Positions 35,238 through 44,456 of a stretch of DNA of 64,000 bases are shown here, piece after piece. The position numbers and the translations under genes were made by a program. Under the pieces are notes generated by a model, which saw nothing but the letters and a program-made list of their open reading frames with translations, made no database searches and was not told the DNA's origin. The DNA is from Spirochaetales bacterium (lineage in GTDB: Bacteria; Spirochaetota; Leptospiria; Leptospirales; Leptonemataceae): NCBI GenBank assembly GCA_015075425.1, contig JABTUL010000001.1:682001-746000 (forward strand), given 5' to 3'. Position 1 is the stretch's first letter; every line of letters begins with the position of its first letter.

Positions 35238-35716
35238 AAACTTACAGGTGCTCCCTCTCCTTCCTGGTCTTTCTGGAAATCCCGCTCCGTGCGCTTGATC
35301 CGCTGGAATACTTTCTCTGCGCTAAAGGACGGTCCCTTTTCCCTGGCGCTGCCCGGGCAGGATTTCTGCAATTCTTTAAGAGTTTTCTGACTGCGGAAAT
35401 GGGATGGCCAGAAGGGGAACGTCCGGCATTGCAGCGGACGAACCGGATAGATTGAACATTTATTGTTCTTTAAGAAAATACAGGCAGAGCCGGCACTGTG
35501 AACAAAAAGGCCTTTGCGCACACCCTGGATGAGGGCCAGCTTCAATTCTTGCCAGTCTTTTTTACTTTTATTTAAAAATCGTGCTATCTTTGCCAGTTCC
35601 GTGCGGGAGAAAAAGACGTCTCCCTGGCCATCGCAGCAGAGCCCGCAGGCCGTGCAGCGGAAGTGAAACTCTTTGCCACGGAGGGTGGCGGTGAGTTGTT
35701 CAAGCGACGGAATCAT
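35234..35716 (-). CDS. YkgJ-family cysteine-cluster protein
   Basis: 160 residues. FRCTACGLCCDGQGDVFFS gives a CxxCxxCC cluster, followed by CIFLKNNKCSIYPVRPLQCRTFPFWP. This Cys array is the UPF0153/YkgJ zinc- or iron-sulfur-binding signature. Family members are widespread and mostly uncharacterised. It is the upstream gene of a two-gene unit with purC (4-bp overlap) and is divergent from fliK. Confidence 0.87.
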   Translation of the reverse strand: MIPSLEQLTATLRGKEFHFRCTACGLCCDGQGDVFFSRTELAKIARFLNKSKKDWQELKLALIQGVRKGLFVHSAGSACIFLKNNKCSIYPVRPLQCRTFPFWPSHFRSQKTLKELQKSCPGSAREKGPSFSAEKVFQRIKRTERDFQKDQEGEGAPVSL

Positions 35717-35745
35717 TCCCTCTTACTTCCGGTCTGGCAGGTTTT

Positions 35746-37266
35746 ATGTCGCTTCCGGCGCATTACCGGGCCACAATATTTACCAAATCTACTCAAGCAA
35801 TTGCCTTTTTGATCGAAATTGGGTATGTGGAAGTGAAAATTGCCGCCAGGCTATCCGAGCCTATTGCCAGTCCCGAAGCGCCGTTCTCCGGTCAGTCAGA
35901 ACCAGCAGAGTCATTCGACGCTGTTCTTCGTGAAGTCAAAGAAGAATTGCGCGGCCAGGAATCTGCGGCAGAAATGAGGGCCAGAGAGAAATCCATTCAA
36001 GAAACACCGGAAGGCCAGTCTGCTCGCCTCCAGCCTGACGAGGATAAAACGGAAGAGGGCGCAAAGAAAGCCGATGCGTCTAAAGGTGGCCAAAAGGCAG
36101 ACGAAAGCAAAGCAGACGAAAGTAAAGCTGGCGCGGGCAAAGCGGAAGCAAGCAAAGAGAGTGAAAAGCCAAAATCGGCGGATGCCGCCCGGTCAGAAAA
36201 GAAGAAAGAGGATCTGGAAGAAAAATCCGGCGAAGCCCATAATGGTTCGATAGCACCGAAAGGCGCGAAAGTTCGCTCTCTGGATGAGCTATTTTCTGTA
36301 ATTCCCGATCAAGGGCTTCGTTTCCCGGAAAAAGAGGTGAAACGCCTTTTGACCGAGAAGGAGTCCGCAGATTCCCCCCGCAAAGCCCTGGCACCGGAAG
36401 GTCTGGAGCTCAAGGCATTCGTCAAACAGATCCTCCGCCCGGAGGAGCCTCTTGATCGTAAGATTCCCGCCGGTAAAGGGCGGGAGACTGCTGCCAGGCC
36501 GGAAAATTCGGCGCAGGAAAAAGAGAGTCGATGGAATAAGTTGTCCCAGGAAAGCCCAAGGGTTTCCACAGAGGAACTGCTCACCCGGATGCGGGCCCTT
36601 GAAGAGCCGCGCCAGAATTCCAGAGAAGCAGCCGCAGAACGCCTGGATATATTTAAGAATACAGACGCGCGTTCCCGGGATAAAGTGGTCATCCGTGCTG
36701 AAGAAAGGAATTTCCATGGCAGCAAGGAGGAGGGCAATTCGTCCTTACTTTTTTCCCAGCAGGTGCATGTCCGTCAGGGAGAGGCCCTGCGCACAGAGGC
36801 GATGCGTACGCTGGATCCGCGCGATTTCAAAGGAATGCTGGAGAAGGCTCGCTTTGAACTGGAAGATACGGGGCGCTCGACTGCTTCCATTCGCCTGCGC
36901 CCGGAATCCCTGGGCGTCATGACTGTCAACCTGGAGACGCGCGGGGAGACGGTGAAAGGCAGCGTGATTGTGGAAAGCCAGGCAGCGCTGAAAGCAGTGG
37001 AACGTGAACTCGAAACCCTGCGGGCTGATTTACGTTTGCAGGGCATTTCCGTAACAGAATTTTCTGTAAAAATCAAAGAATCCTTCTTCAGTTCGCAAGA
37101 ATTTTCTCGCGAGAGCGGCTTTGAGATGACCGGGCAGTTCCAGCCTGGTCGGGATCAGGAGCCGGCAGAGAGCGGATTTTTTCACTTTAATGGTTATCAT
37201 TTTGAAGAAAATACCGAACCGTACAATAACCAGCACAGCACTGGCCTCATCAATGTGAGCGCCTGA
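35746..37266 (+). CDS. fliK: FliK-like flagellar hook-length control protein
   Basis: 506 residues from ATG 35746; GTG at about 35827 (before [11 protein letters not shown]) is an alternative. The long N-terminal and central part is low-complexity and charged, with a Lys/Ala/Glu/Ser-rich stretch ([20 protein letters not shown]) around residues 105-145. The C-terminal domain (about residues 365-445) has [20 protein letters not shown] and [18 protein letters not shown], the Flg_hook domain in which the LxPxxLGxVxV core interacts with FlhB. FliK is exported through the flagellar apparatus and switches export from hook to filament. It is directly upstream of flgD and flgE. Confidence 0.88.
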   Translation: MSLPAHYRATIFTKSTQAIAFLIEIGYVEVKIAARLSEPIASPEAPFSGQSEPAESFDAVLREVKEELRGQESAAEMRAREKSIQETPEGQSARLQPDEDKTEEGAKKADASKGGQKADESKADESKAGAGKAEASKESEKPKSADAARSEKKKEDLEEKSGEAHNGSIAPKGAKVRSLDELFSVIPDQGLRFPEKEVKRLLTEKESADSPRKALAPEGLELKAFVKQILRPEEPLDRKIPAGKGRETAARPENSAQEKESRWNKLSQESPRVSTEELLTRMRALEEPRQNSREAAAERLDIFKNTDARSRDKVVIRAEERNFHGSKEEGNSSLLFSQQVHVRQGEALRTEAMRTLDPRDFKGMLEKARFELEDTGRSTASIRLRPESLGVMTVNLETRGETVKGSVIVESQAALKAVERELETLRADLRLQGISVTEFSVKIKESFFSSQEFSRESGFEMTGQFQPGRDQEPAESGFFHFNGYHFEENTEPYNNQHSTGLINVSA

Positions 37267-37276
37267 GGGGGACAAT

Positions 37277-38008
37277 CTGGAAGCGATAACAAAAGAACAG
37301 GAACTTAACCGCTATATTGGACAGAATAAATCGGTCAATATTCAGGAGACCATCCAGCGACGGGAGAAACTGGAGGACAGCGGCCTTGCCGGAATTGAGA
37401 TCCGCAAAAAAGCCAAAGAGCTGGGTAAAGATGATTTCCTCAAGCTCCTCGTGTCCCAGCTGACCCACCAGGACCCCACAGAACCCATCAAAGATCAGAA
37501 TTTCATCGCCCAGATGGCTCAGTTTTCCGCGCTCGAACAAATGCAAAATATGTCGGTTGCCGTAAGCTCACTGGCAGATCGACAGGCCCTCGGGCTTGTT
37601 GGAAAATTTGTAGCCGGCACAGAAGCAGAAACCGGCGAGACGGTTAGCGGTGTGGCCCGTGCTCTCTTTTATGAGGAGGGTCAGGCCTTCCTTGAGGTCA
37701 GTGGTCGGGCCATTGCCTTGAAAGATATCAAGATGATCAGTGAGCCCGAGCAGGTGCGCCAGGAATTTGGCGGACAGGCCCCGGCTGCGCCTGCAGCAAC
37801 CCCGGCTTCACCCAACGTCCAAGCGGCCGCCCCGGCCGCCCCGGCCGTATCTGCCGTTCCGGCGCAAAAGCCAGAGGTTAAGTCTCTGGAGCAAAATCCG
37901 GCAGCGGTGCCGCCTGCGCCGGTTAAAAAGGCAGAGCAGCCGGCCGGGCCAACGGGCTGGCAACTGCGCAATTTTCAACGAACGCTTGCTGCACTGGAAA
38001 GCAATTAA
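37277..38008 (+). CDS. flgD: Flagellar hook-capping protein FlgD, unusual start
   Basis: FlgD scaffolds hook polymerisation. The conserved N-terminal block [41 protein letters not shown] is intact and extends upstream of the first ordinary start (GTG 37451), which would cut off DDFLKLL. The frame is open back to a TGA at 37256-37258 with no ATG, GTG or TTG. CTG 37277 stands five bases after AGGGGG and would give a 243-residue protein, so a CTG start is my choice; a sequencing error is the alternative. After the FlgD core the tail (residues about 165-225) is Ala/Pro-rich. The FLG_D Tudor/Fn domains seem shortened. Confidence 0.82.
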   Translation: MEAITKEQELNRYIGQNKSVNIQETIQRREKLEDSGLAGIEIRKKAKELGKDDFLKLLVSQLTHQDPTEPIKDQNFIAQMAQFSALEQMQNMSVAVSSLADRQALGLVGKFVAGTEAETGETVSGVARALFYEEGQAFLEVSGRAIALKDIKMISEPEQVRQEFGGQAPAAPAATPASPNVQAAAPAAPAVSAVPAQKPEVKSLEQNPAAVPPAPVKKAEQPAGPTGWQLRNFQRTLAALESN

Positions 38009-38053
38009 TATTTAAATAAAAAGGTAACAAGAGGGAAAGGGGAAAAAAATACT

Positions 38054-39445
38054 ATGATGCGATCGCTTTATTCCGGTGTGTCCGGTTTAAAAAATCATCA
38101 AACACGAATGGATGTAATCGGTAACAACGTATCGAATGTCAATACGCATGGCTTCAAAACCGAGCGCGTGACTTTCATGGATATGCTCAGCCAGGAAATG
38201 GCCGGTGCCGCCGAGCCTCGCGAGAATATTGGCGGGATCAACCCGCAACAGGTGGGTCTTGGTAGCATGATTGCGTCTATTGATAAGATCATGACTCAGG
38301 GGAGCCTGCAGACCACAGGGAAGAATACGGATGTTGCCATCTCCGGTGATGGCTTCTTTATCATCAAAGACGGCGACAAAGAATACTATACCCGTGCCGG
38401 GCAGTTCGATCTGGACCGCAACGGCTACTATGTCCATCCGGGAACGGGACTTAAGGTGCAGGGCTGGAATGCTCGCGCGGATGCGAACGGAAACACTTCC
38501 ATCAACTCTGCCGGAGGTCTTGAAGATATTGTCATTCCCATCTATTCCAAGAAACCGGCCAAAGCTACCACGGAAGTTGTGTATGCCTCCAACCTCAACC
38601 AGGCTGTTGAAGCGGTTCCGCCCGACGCCACTCCTGAACAGATTCGGGACTTTCTTTACGGTGCCGCTGATAAGCGTCGCGGCCATGTAACCACCATCAA
38701 TATCTTTGATGACCAGGGCAACAAAAGAGAATTGCGTCTGGAGGCCTACAAGACTGCAGACAATCGCTGGAGCGTGCGGGCAGAGCTGGATGATGCTACC
38801 AATGTGAGTGCGAATGTGATTGGTCCGGGAGGTCAGGATACGGCCATTGGCGGTTCCAATGAATTTGAGCTGGGTTTTTCTTCTGACGGCAGACTCCTGT
38901 CTGTCAGTGATGGTGTAGATAGCTTAAATTCTGGAAAACTGGATGTTCAGCTTTCTTTCAGGATTCCCGGCAATCCGGCCGTGCAGACCGTAAAGCTCAA
39001 TATGGGTGAGGCAGGGCAGGTTAGCGGAGTTACCCAGTACGCATCGGCTTTTACGACAAGAGCAAAGGAGCAGGACGGCTATCCCATGGGTTATATGGAA
39101 GCGTTCAGCATTGATAATACGGGAACGATCGTGGGAACGTATTCCAATGGTGTCAAGGAACCCATCGCTCGCCTGGCGATGGCAGTCTTTACCAACCCGG
39201 GAGGCCTGACCAAGGAAAGTGAAACCAAGTTCGCCGTTTCTATGAACTCGGGCGATGCGAACATCGGCGAAGCCGGTATTGGCGGTCGCGGCAAAATCAA
39301 TGCCGGGCTTCTGGAAATGTCCAATGTGGATCTGGCCGATCAGTTCACCGATATGATTGTGACCCAGCGCGGCTTTCAGGCCAATTCACGCACGATCACC
39401 ACCAGTGATCAGATGATTCAGGAATTGCTCGGCCTGAAGCGATAA
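38054..39445 (+). CDS. flgE: Flagellar hook protein FlgE
   Basis: 463 residues (ATG 38054; ATG 38057 is equally possible). Typical ends: [29 protein letters not shown] at the N-terminus and [26 protein letters not shown] at the C-terminus, which form the D0 coiled coil. Spirochaete hooks are known to be cross-linked by lysinoalanine between Lys165 and Cys178 of Treponema denticola FlgE. Here the matching stretch [19 protein letters not shown] has Lys166, Ser179 and Asn180 (165/178/179 from the second Met), and the whole protein contains no cysteine. Purine-rich AGAGGGAAAGGGG precedes the start. Confidence 0.96.
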   Translation: MMRSLYSGVSGLKNHQTRMDVIGNNVSNVNTHGFKTERVTFMDMLSQEMAGAAEPRENIGGINPQQVGLGSMIASIDKIMTQGSLQTTGKNTDVAISGDGFFIIKDGDKEYYTRAGQFDLDRNGYYVHPGTGLKVQGWNARADANGNTSINSAGGLEDIVIPIYSKKPAKATTEVVYASNLNQAVEAVPPDATPEQIRDFLYGAADKRRGHVTTINIFDDQGNKRELRLEAYKTADNRWSVRAELDDATNVSANVIGPGGQDTAIGGSNEFELGFSSDGRLLSVSDGVDSLNSGKLDVQLSFRIPGNPAVQTVKLNMGEAGQVSGVTQYASAFTTRAKEQDGYPMGYMEAFSIDNTGTIVGTYSNGVKEPIARLAMAVFTNPGGLTKESETKFAVSMNSGDANIGEAGIGGRGKINAGLLEMSNVDLADQFTDMIVTQRGFQANSRTITTSDQMIQELLGLKR

Positions 39446-39462
39446 GTTTAATTTTACTTATC
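39441..39462. terminator. Weak hairpin between convergent flgE and hmuV
   Basis: GATAAGT (39441-39447) pairs with ACTTATC (39456-39462) across TTAATTTT. The arms cover the stop codons of both convergent genes, whose ends are only 8 bp apart. It is AT-rich and weak, but is the only candidate for stopping read-through between the flagellar and haem operons. Confidence 0.3.
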
Positions 39463-40230
39463 ATCGTTTAACCGAAAGGCAAAGAGGGCCCGGCCATCGT
39501 GCAGGGCCCTTTCTGCTCTGACATCAAAGGCGGCCTGAATCGTTTCTGCGGTTAAAGTAGAGGCGGGTGGACCAGAAGCCACCATACGTCCGCCGGCCAG
39601 AAGCAACACCCTGTCCGCGGTGTTGAAGCATAAATCCAGGTCATGCAGAATGGCGATGATTCCATAGCCTTCCTCAGCTCTTTCTTTAAGAAAATGTATG
39701 GTTTGCAGCCGATGTTTTATGTCCAGGGCGCTGGTGGGTTCATCCAGAAAAAGATAAGGATGTTTTTGCCCGAGAATCTGGGTGTAGGTGCGTGAAAGTT
39801 GTATTCTTTGCTTCTCCCCGCCGGACAGGGTAAGGTATTCCTGGGAGGCGAACGGGAGTGCGTCCGTCGCCCGCAGGGCAGCATCGGCGTGGTTGTTGCT
39901 TTCCTCGCTGCTTTCCTGGTAAGGGTAGCGTCCCAGCATGACTACTTCCTTTGCCTTGAAGGGAAATTGCAGACTTGATGATTGTAAAAGGACGGAGCGC
40001 TTGCGTGCCAGGGACTCAGGCATGATTTGTTCCAGTGGTTGACCATCCAGATGTATCGAACCTGTCTCTCCCGAAAGGTCGCCCGTCAAAAGAGCAAGCA
40101 GGGTAGACTTACCCGCTCCATTGGGACCCACAATTACCGTGAATTCACCCGGCCCGGAAATAAATGAAATATTATCGACTATTTTTTTGCCGCCCGCGCG
40201 ATAGGACAAGGATTCGACCACGAGACTCAT
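39454..40230 (-). CDS. hmuV: Haem ABC transporter ATP-binding protein
   Basis: 258 residues from ATG 40230; the longer frame upstream is antisense-like junk overlapping hmuU. Walker A VGPNGAGKSTLLALL, signature LSGGEKQRIQLSR and Walker B PYLFLDEPTSALD are intact, with the switch His in ILHDLDLC. Length and the LLQSSSLQFPFKAKEVVMLGRYPY segment (Q-loop to coupling region) fit the HmuV/FecE group. It powers HmuU for haem import. Its ATG overlaps the hmuU stop (ATGA). It is the last gene of the minus-strand haem operon. Confidence 0.93.
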   Translation of the reverse strand: MSLVVESLSYRAGGKKIVDNISFISGPGEFTVIVGPNGAGKSTLLALLTGDLSGETGSIHLDGQPLEQIMPESLARKRSVLLQSSSLQFPFKAKEVVMLGRYPYQESSEESNNHADAALRATDALPFASQEYLTLSGGEKQRIQLSRTYTQILGQKHPYLFLDEPTSALDIKHRLQTIHFLKERAEEGYGIIAILHDLDLCFNTADRVLLLAGGRMVASGPPASTLTAETIQAAFDVRAERALHDGRALFAFRLNDDK

Positions 40231-41201
40231 AGAAGCCTGGACCTTTCCCGTAAGAGTAAGTAAAGAAAGAAAGGTCCGCCAATCCCGGCCGTCACCACAC
40301 CCAGGGGTAGTTCTGCCGGGAGTACGGTTGTGCGTGCCACTAAATCGGCCAGGGGAAGAAGGATGGCGCCACCAATCCCGGACGTGGCAATGAGCGTGCG
40401 ATGGTCCGATCCTGTAATCATGCGAACAATATTGGGAACAACCAGGCCGATAAACTGGATGCTGCCGGCGAGTGCCGTGGCCCCTCCCGTGGTCAGGGCC
40501 GCAGCAGTAATGATCAGCCACTTGATCCTTTCCACTCGAATTCCCGCATGATAAGCCTCGCGCTCGCCCAGAAGAATCAGATTGAGTGGCCGGGCTACCA
40601 GCAAGCAGATCAGTGAACCCAGAACAAGCGGAGGGGCTGACAGGGTGATCTCTTTATAGCCCACACCACCCAGGCTCCCCAGAGTCCAGAAAGTTATGGA
40701 ACGCAGTTGCGCATCCCCGGCCAGAAAAATCAGATAACCTGTGACGGCCATCGCCAGAGCACTGAGTGCGACTCCAGATAAAAGAAGTATCGATGTGCGT
40801 GTCTGTCCACCACTCGTCGCAATACGATAAGCGAAGGCGGCCACGCAAAGACTACCTGAAAATGCAGCCACAGGCAGGCCGATCGTCCCGGGCAGATAAG
40901 TGCCAAGGACCACAATGTACAGTACGGCTCCAATGGTTGCTCCCGAAGTCATACCGATGAGCGATGGCGCTGCGAGAGGGTTGCGAAAAAGTCCCTGCGT
41001 TACGGCTCCCGCCATAGCCAATGCCGCTCCGGCCATGGCAGCACCCAGCAAGCGGGGCAGTCGCAATTCAAAAAAAAGGCGCGACCCGGGGGAATCGCTA
41101 AGTCGTATATCGGCGAGGGTTAGCGGAATCGAACCCAGAAAAAGCGCCGCTGCCCAGGCGATCAACAGGAGGGGCAGAAGGCTCAGTGTGAAGCGATTCA
41201 C
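40227..41201 (-). CDS. hmuU: Haem ABC transporter permease, FecCD family
   Basis: 324 residues with about ten membrane helices. Family marks include RLPRLLGAAMAGAALAMAGAVTQGLFRNPLAAPSLIGM near the N-terminus, GSLGGVGYKEI, and GSIQFIGLVVPNIVRMITGSDHR, followed by the coupling LPLADLVARTTVLPAELPLGVVTAGIGGPFFLYLL. It forms the homodimeric inner-membrane channel for haem with HmuV. Start overlaps the hmuT stop by 4 bp. The gene order T-U-V matches haem uptake loci in other bacteria. Confidence 0.94.
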   Translation of the reverse strand: MNRFTLSLLPLLLIAWAAALFLGSIPLTLADIRLSDSPGSRLFFELRLPRLLGAAMAGAALAMAGAVTQGLFRNPLAAPSLIGMTSGATIGAVLYIVVLGTYLPGTIGLPVAAFSGSLCVAAFAYRIATSGGQTRTSILLLSGVALSALAMAVTGYLIFLAGDAQLRSITFWTLGSLGGVGYKEITLSAPPLVLGSLICLLVARPLNLILLGEREAYHAGIRVERIKWLIITAAALTTGGATALAGSIQFIGLVVPNIVRMITGSDHRTLIATSGIGGAILLPLADLVARTTVLPAELPLGVVTAGIGGPFFLYLLLRERSRLL

Positions 41202-42094
41202 AGAAGAGTGCCGGCCGCCTGCTGCAGTGCCAGAACGGCTTCACCCAGACGATGGGTGAAGCCGCTGAAAAGTAAATCGTCCATAACGATCAGCCGATTT
41301 TCTTTTCCCGCCCGTGTCTGGGCCACACCCGGAAGACTCAATGCCTTCTCCTTGCCTCCCAGAGATTGTACAGCCTCTTGAAGCATGACGATCAGGTCCG
41401 GATCGGCAAGAACAATGGCCTCTGCCGATGTTGGTTTCATCCCCTTAAAACCTTGCATGGCATTCCGGAGTCCAGCCAGCTCAAACATCGTGGCCGCTCC
41501 CGTCTCTTCACCGGCGGCCAGCAGCAGCCCTGAACCTCTGGCGTAAAGGAACAGCGCTTTGCGGACATCCTTGCCTGGCGCAGCCCGATTTTTTTCCGCT
41601 TGCTTGAGATCGTTTTCCATTTTGTTGATGAGCTCGTCTGCTTGCTCTGATCTACCCAGCAGGACTCCCAGCTTTTTCAGGCGTTCTTTCGCGGCGGCCG
41701 GTGTGAAGGCTTCGGGAATGGTTTCCACGCGGGTCCCCAGAGAGCGCACTTTTTCGATCGCGGCCGGTGGACCGGCTTCACTGGATGCCAGCAAGAGATC
41801 GGGCTTTAAGCCGATGATCCCTTCCACGGGGATATTGCGAAAGTAGCCGAGGCGCGGCAGCTTTTGTGCCTCCTCCGGGAAAACGCTGGTGATGTCTGTG
41901 GCGACAAGCTTTGAGCCCTGGTTCAAGGCATAGACAATCTCAGTGATGCTGCCACCGAGCGTGATGATTCGCTGGCCGTTTGCAGAGCCTGCCTGTTCTT
42001 TGCAAGAGGCCAGAAGCAAAAAGCCCACACTGAGCTTAAGGATTCTTGCGTTTAAAATTCTGAAAATCGTGAAACTCTCGTATTTCATATTCAT
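41198..42094 (-). CDS. hmuT: Haem-binding periplasmic lipoprotein
   Basis: 298 residues. The N-terminus ends in VGFLLLASC-KE, so this substrate-binding protein is probably lipid-anchored. IITLGGSITEIVYALNQGSKLVATDITSVFPEEAQKLPRLGYFRNIPVEGIIGLKPDLLLAS is the classical HmuT/BtuF-like opening. HmuT hands haem to HmuU. The start (42094 or 42088) lies 53-59 bases inside the end of the TonB-dependent receptor gene, in another frame, implying tight translational coupling. There is no later start that keeps the signal peptide. Confidence 0.92.
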   Translation of the reverse strand: MNMKYESFTIFRILNARILKLSVGFLLLASCKEQAGSANGQRIITLGGSITEIVYALNQGSKLVATDITSVFPEEAQKLPRLGYFRNIPVEGIIGLKPDLLLASSEAGPPAAIEKVRSLGTRVETIPEAFTPAAAKERLKKLGVLLGRSEQADELINKMENDLKQAEKNRAAPGKDVRKALFLYARGSGLLLAAGEETGAATMFELAGLRNAMQGFKGMKPTSAEAIVLADPDLIVMLQEAVQSLGGKEKALSLPGVAQTRAGKENRLIVMDDLLFSGFTHRLGEAVLALQQAAGTLL

Positions 42095-44456
42095 CCTTCA
42101 ATTGTTTATTTTCCGGGCTATCGAGATACCGGTTGTAGTGCGGATCTTCGCGAAATCGCTGAAAATCGTCCGTATTGCGCAACTCATCAGCTGCGGGTGA
42201 GGGGGTATGGCTGAACGTACTCTTAAACCCGGCATAAAAAAAACGGGGCCGCATTCGATTGAGCGTTGTATGATAATGATCGAGAACGTTGTTCACTCCA
42301 AAAAATAGCTCGTAATCATTTTCTATTTTTTTATGAATACGGAAATTTATCAGATTATAGGGGTTGCGCATCACGATCCCGTAGTCAGGCTCAGAAGAGC
42401 AGGGTGCAATGATGAGTGTATCACACAATTCGATGGTTCTGGCATCCAGCTTCTGTAAAAGGAGTTCGCGCCGATTGTAGCGGAAATCCGTATAAGCTTC
42501 GCGATCCACACACCAGACGGGAGATTTTTCGCAGTAGTAGGGTTGTTTGCCGTAGATACTGCCACCAAGGAAGATGCCCAGCTGCCAGGCAGTGATTTCC
42601 CAGCCCAGGGTAAAAGTCGCGCGATGGTAAGGGCGGCCTTCCATCGGTAGATCTTTTTGCAAATCGCGGGTGTTGTTGTAAGTGTAAGTCAAATCCAGGC
42701 TGAGATGAGAAAGCGGTCGCAGGGTAATTGACGTTTCCGCTCCCTGGCTCTGGACCCTGCGGAAATTGCTGGCCCTGTAGGTGATGAGTTCTTGAGACTG
42801 CGGGTCCGGTGTTCTGCGATAGTCGATGAGATTTCTTATAGAATGGTGAAAGAGGTTGAAGGAAAGCCAGACGTTGCGACTCAGGCTGAGCTCAAGGCCA
42901 CCGTTGCCACTTTCTGAAGTTTCCGGACGCAGATCGGGATTGCCCACTACCTGGTAGCCTACTCCTGGATTTTGAAAATTGAAGTAGAGATCCTTGAAAG
43001 AAGGGGCGCGAAATCCCCGGCCAGCACTCAATCGCAGTGTAAGCCCGTCTGCGGCATCCCAGCGCACGGCTGCTCGCGGCAGGGTTGCCGATCCAAATTG
43101 CGAATCAGCCTCATGACGGGCACCGATCAGAAAATGGAATGTCCGGGACAAACGCCACTCGTCCTGTAAGAAAGCAGAGGTGCGCCGACGCTCGGCAAAG
43201 CCGCTACTCTGCGCCGGGGGAAGTTCGAGTTCCTCTGTAAAACATTTGAAAGGGAACTTTCGTTTGCAGTCCGGGGCAATGCGCGGTGAGGTCAATTCCT
43301 CTGCTATACCTTCCGCTCCGGTGCTCAGGGAATGATCCCTGATAAGATAATTCAGGTCAACACGCAATTCAGAAAGTTTATCATCTGTTACTTCTTTGAC
43401 GTCGCGTTCATCAGAATAACGTTGGTGGAGCGTATAGGTATCCAGAAATCTTGAATAGGTATAAAATGTTCGTAGTTTGAAACGGTCACTTTCCCATTCC
43501 GGTCCCAGGCCAAGCATGGTGTCATGCGTGCGCGAGCGGCGATCAAAGGTGGCCGCAGGTGGCGCTTGGTCGACACCTTCCTGATCCAGGTAGCGGTAGC
43601 TGGCCAGGCCCTTCCAGCGGTAGTCCTCGCGGGCAAAATATGTGGTGGAAAGCCCGCCGGTCAAATCCCGGTAAGCATTGCCCGTGGTGTCTTCCCGGGG
43701 TTCTTTGTCGATCAGGTCCTGGCGCTTCAGGTGCAGGGCGGCCAGTTTTTTTTCTACAGGCAGGTCACGTCGTGTGGGATCATACACGGCGGAGAGGGAT
43801 GCAATACGGTCATTTTCCGGTCCTCGTGAAGCATCGGGAGTGAGATCCCATCCATCGCTTTTATGCCAGCCAGCATAGAAAGAAGAGGCCAGTTTTTCTG
43901 ATCGACTGGAGAGAAATGCACTGGCTTCCCCTTCTCCACCGGATCCAAAATGCAGATCGCGGCCGGATCCATACTGCACTTCAGCGCCCGCACGAATCCC
44001 GGTAGCGGGCTCCCTCAGTATGATATTGATGATTCCGCCAATGGCATCAGCGCCGTAGAGGGCCGTACTGGTCCCGCGCAAGATTTCTATACGTTCAATT
44101 TCTTCAATTTTTATACGGGTCAGGTCTACAGCTTCGCTGAATCGTCCGGCAATACGCGCCCCATTGATCAAAATCAAGACATAGCGGGGATCAAGTCCCT
44201 GCAGGCGAATGACCTGTCCTCTCTGTCCGGCCTCTGCCGGGCGCACTTCAATGCCGGGCGTATAGGTTAAGGCTTCGGCCAGGTTCCGTGCATTCTGCCG
44301 TTCCAGTTGCTTGCGGCCAATGACTTCGACATTTTCAGTGCGATCCAGCGTTCGGCCGCGGACCCTCCCTTCTACGAGAATTTCGTCCACTTCTTGTCCG
44401 GACAGACCTGCCATGAACAGGAGGGAGCTTGCGAACAGTAGGGAGGAGCGGTTCAA
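42036..44456 (-). CDS. TonB-dependent haem receptor
   Basis: 806 residues: signal peptide (RSSLLFASSLLFMAGLSG), a TonB-box-like EVDEILVEG, a plug domain (residues about 40-160: NLAEALTYTPGIEVR, RIEILRGTSTALYGADAIGGIINI) and a 22-strand barrel. In the barrel GRGFRAPSFKDLYF and VVGNPDLRPETSESG correspond to the FRAP and NPNL boxes typical of haem receptors. It imports haem across the outer membrane using the TonB/ExbBD genes upstream. The C-terminal residues are not a canonical aromatic end (FHDFQNFKRKNP), so the last part may extend beyond the barrel. Its start overlaps the HmuY-like stop (ATGA). Confidence 0.94.
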   Translation of the reverse strand: MNRSSLLFASSLLFMAGLSGQEVDEILVEGRVRGRTLDRTENVEVIGRKQLERQNARNLAEALTYTPGIEVRPAEAGQRGQVIRLQGLDPRYVLILINGARIAGRFSEAVDLTRIKIEEIERIEILRGTSTALYGADAIGGIINIILREPATGIRAGAEVQYGSGRDLHFGSGGEGEASAFLSSRSEKLASSFYAGWHKSDGWDLTPDASRGPENDRIASLSAVYDPTRRDLPVEKKLAALHLKRQDLIDKEPREDTTGNAYRDLTGGLSTTYFAREDYRWKGLASYRYLDQEGVDQAPPAATFDRRSRTHDTMLGLGPEWESDRFKLRTFYTYSRFLDTYTLHQRYSDERDVKEVTDDKLSELRVDLNYLIRDHSLSTGAEGIAEELTSPRIAPDCKRKFPFKCFTEELELPPAQSSGFAERRRTSAFLQDEWRLSRTFHFLIGARHEADSQFGSATLPRAAVRWDAADGLTLRLSAGRGFRAPSFKDLYFNFQNPGVGYQVVGNPDLRPETSESGNGGLELSLSRNVWLSFNLFHHSIRNLIDYRRTPDPQSQELITYRASNFRRVQSQGAETSITLRPLSHLSLDLTYTYNNTRDLQKDLPMEGRPYHRATFTLGWEITAWQLGIFLGGSIYGKQPYYCEKSPVWCVDREAYTDFRYNRRELLLQKLDARTIELCDTLIIAPCSSEPDYGIVMRNPYNLINFRIHKKIENDYELFFGVNNVLDHYHTTLNRMRPRFFYAGFKSTFSHTPSPAADELRNTDDFQRFREDPHYNRYLDSPENKQLKDEYEIREFHDFQNFKRKNP

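Noticed and set aside
40231-40521. 97-residue N-terminal extension of hmuV
   Set aside because: The extension is Cys/His/Gly-rich and antisense-like while overlapping hmuU coding sequence; ATG 40230 overlaps the hmuU stop and starts a normal ABC ATPase.
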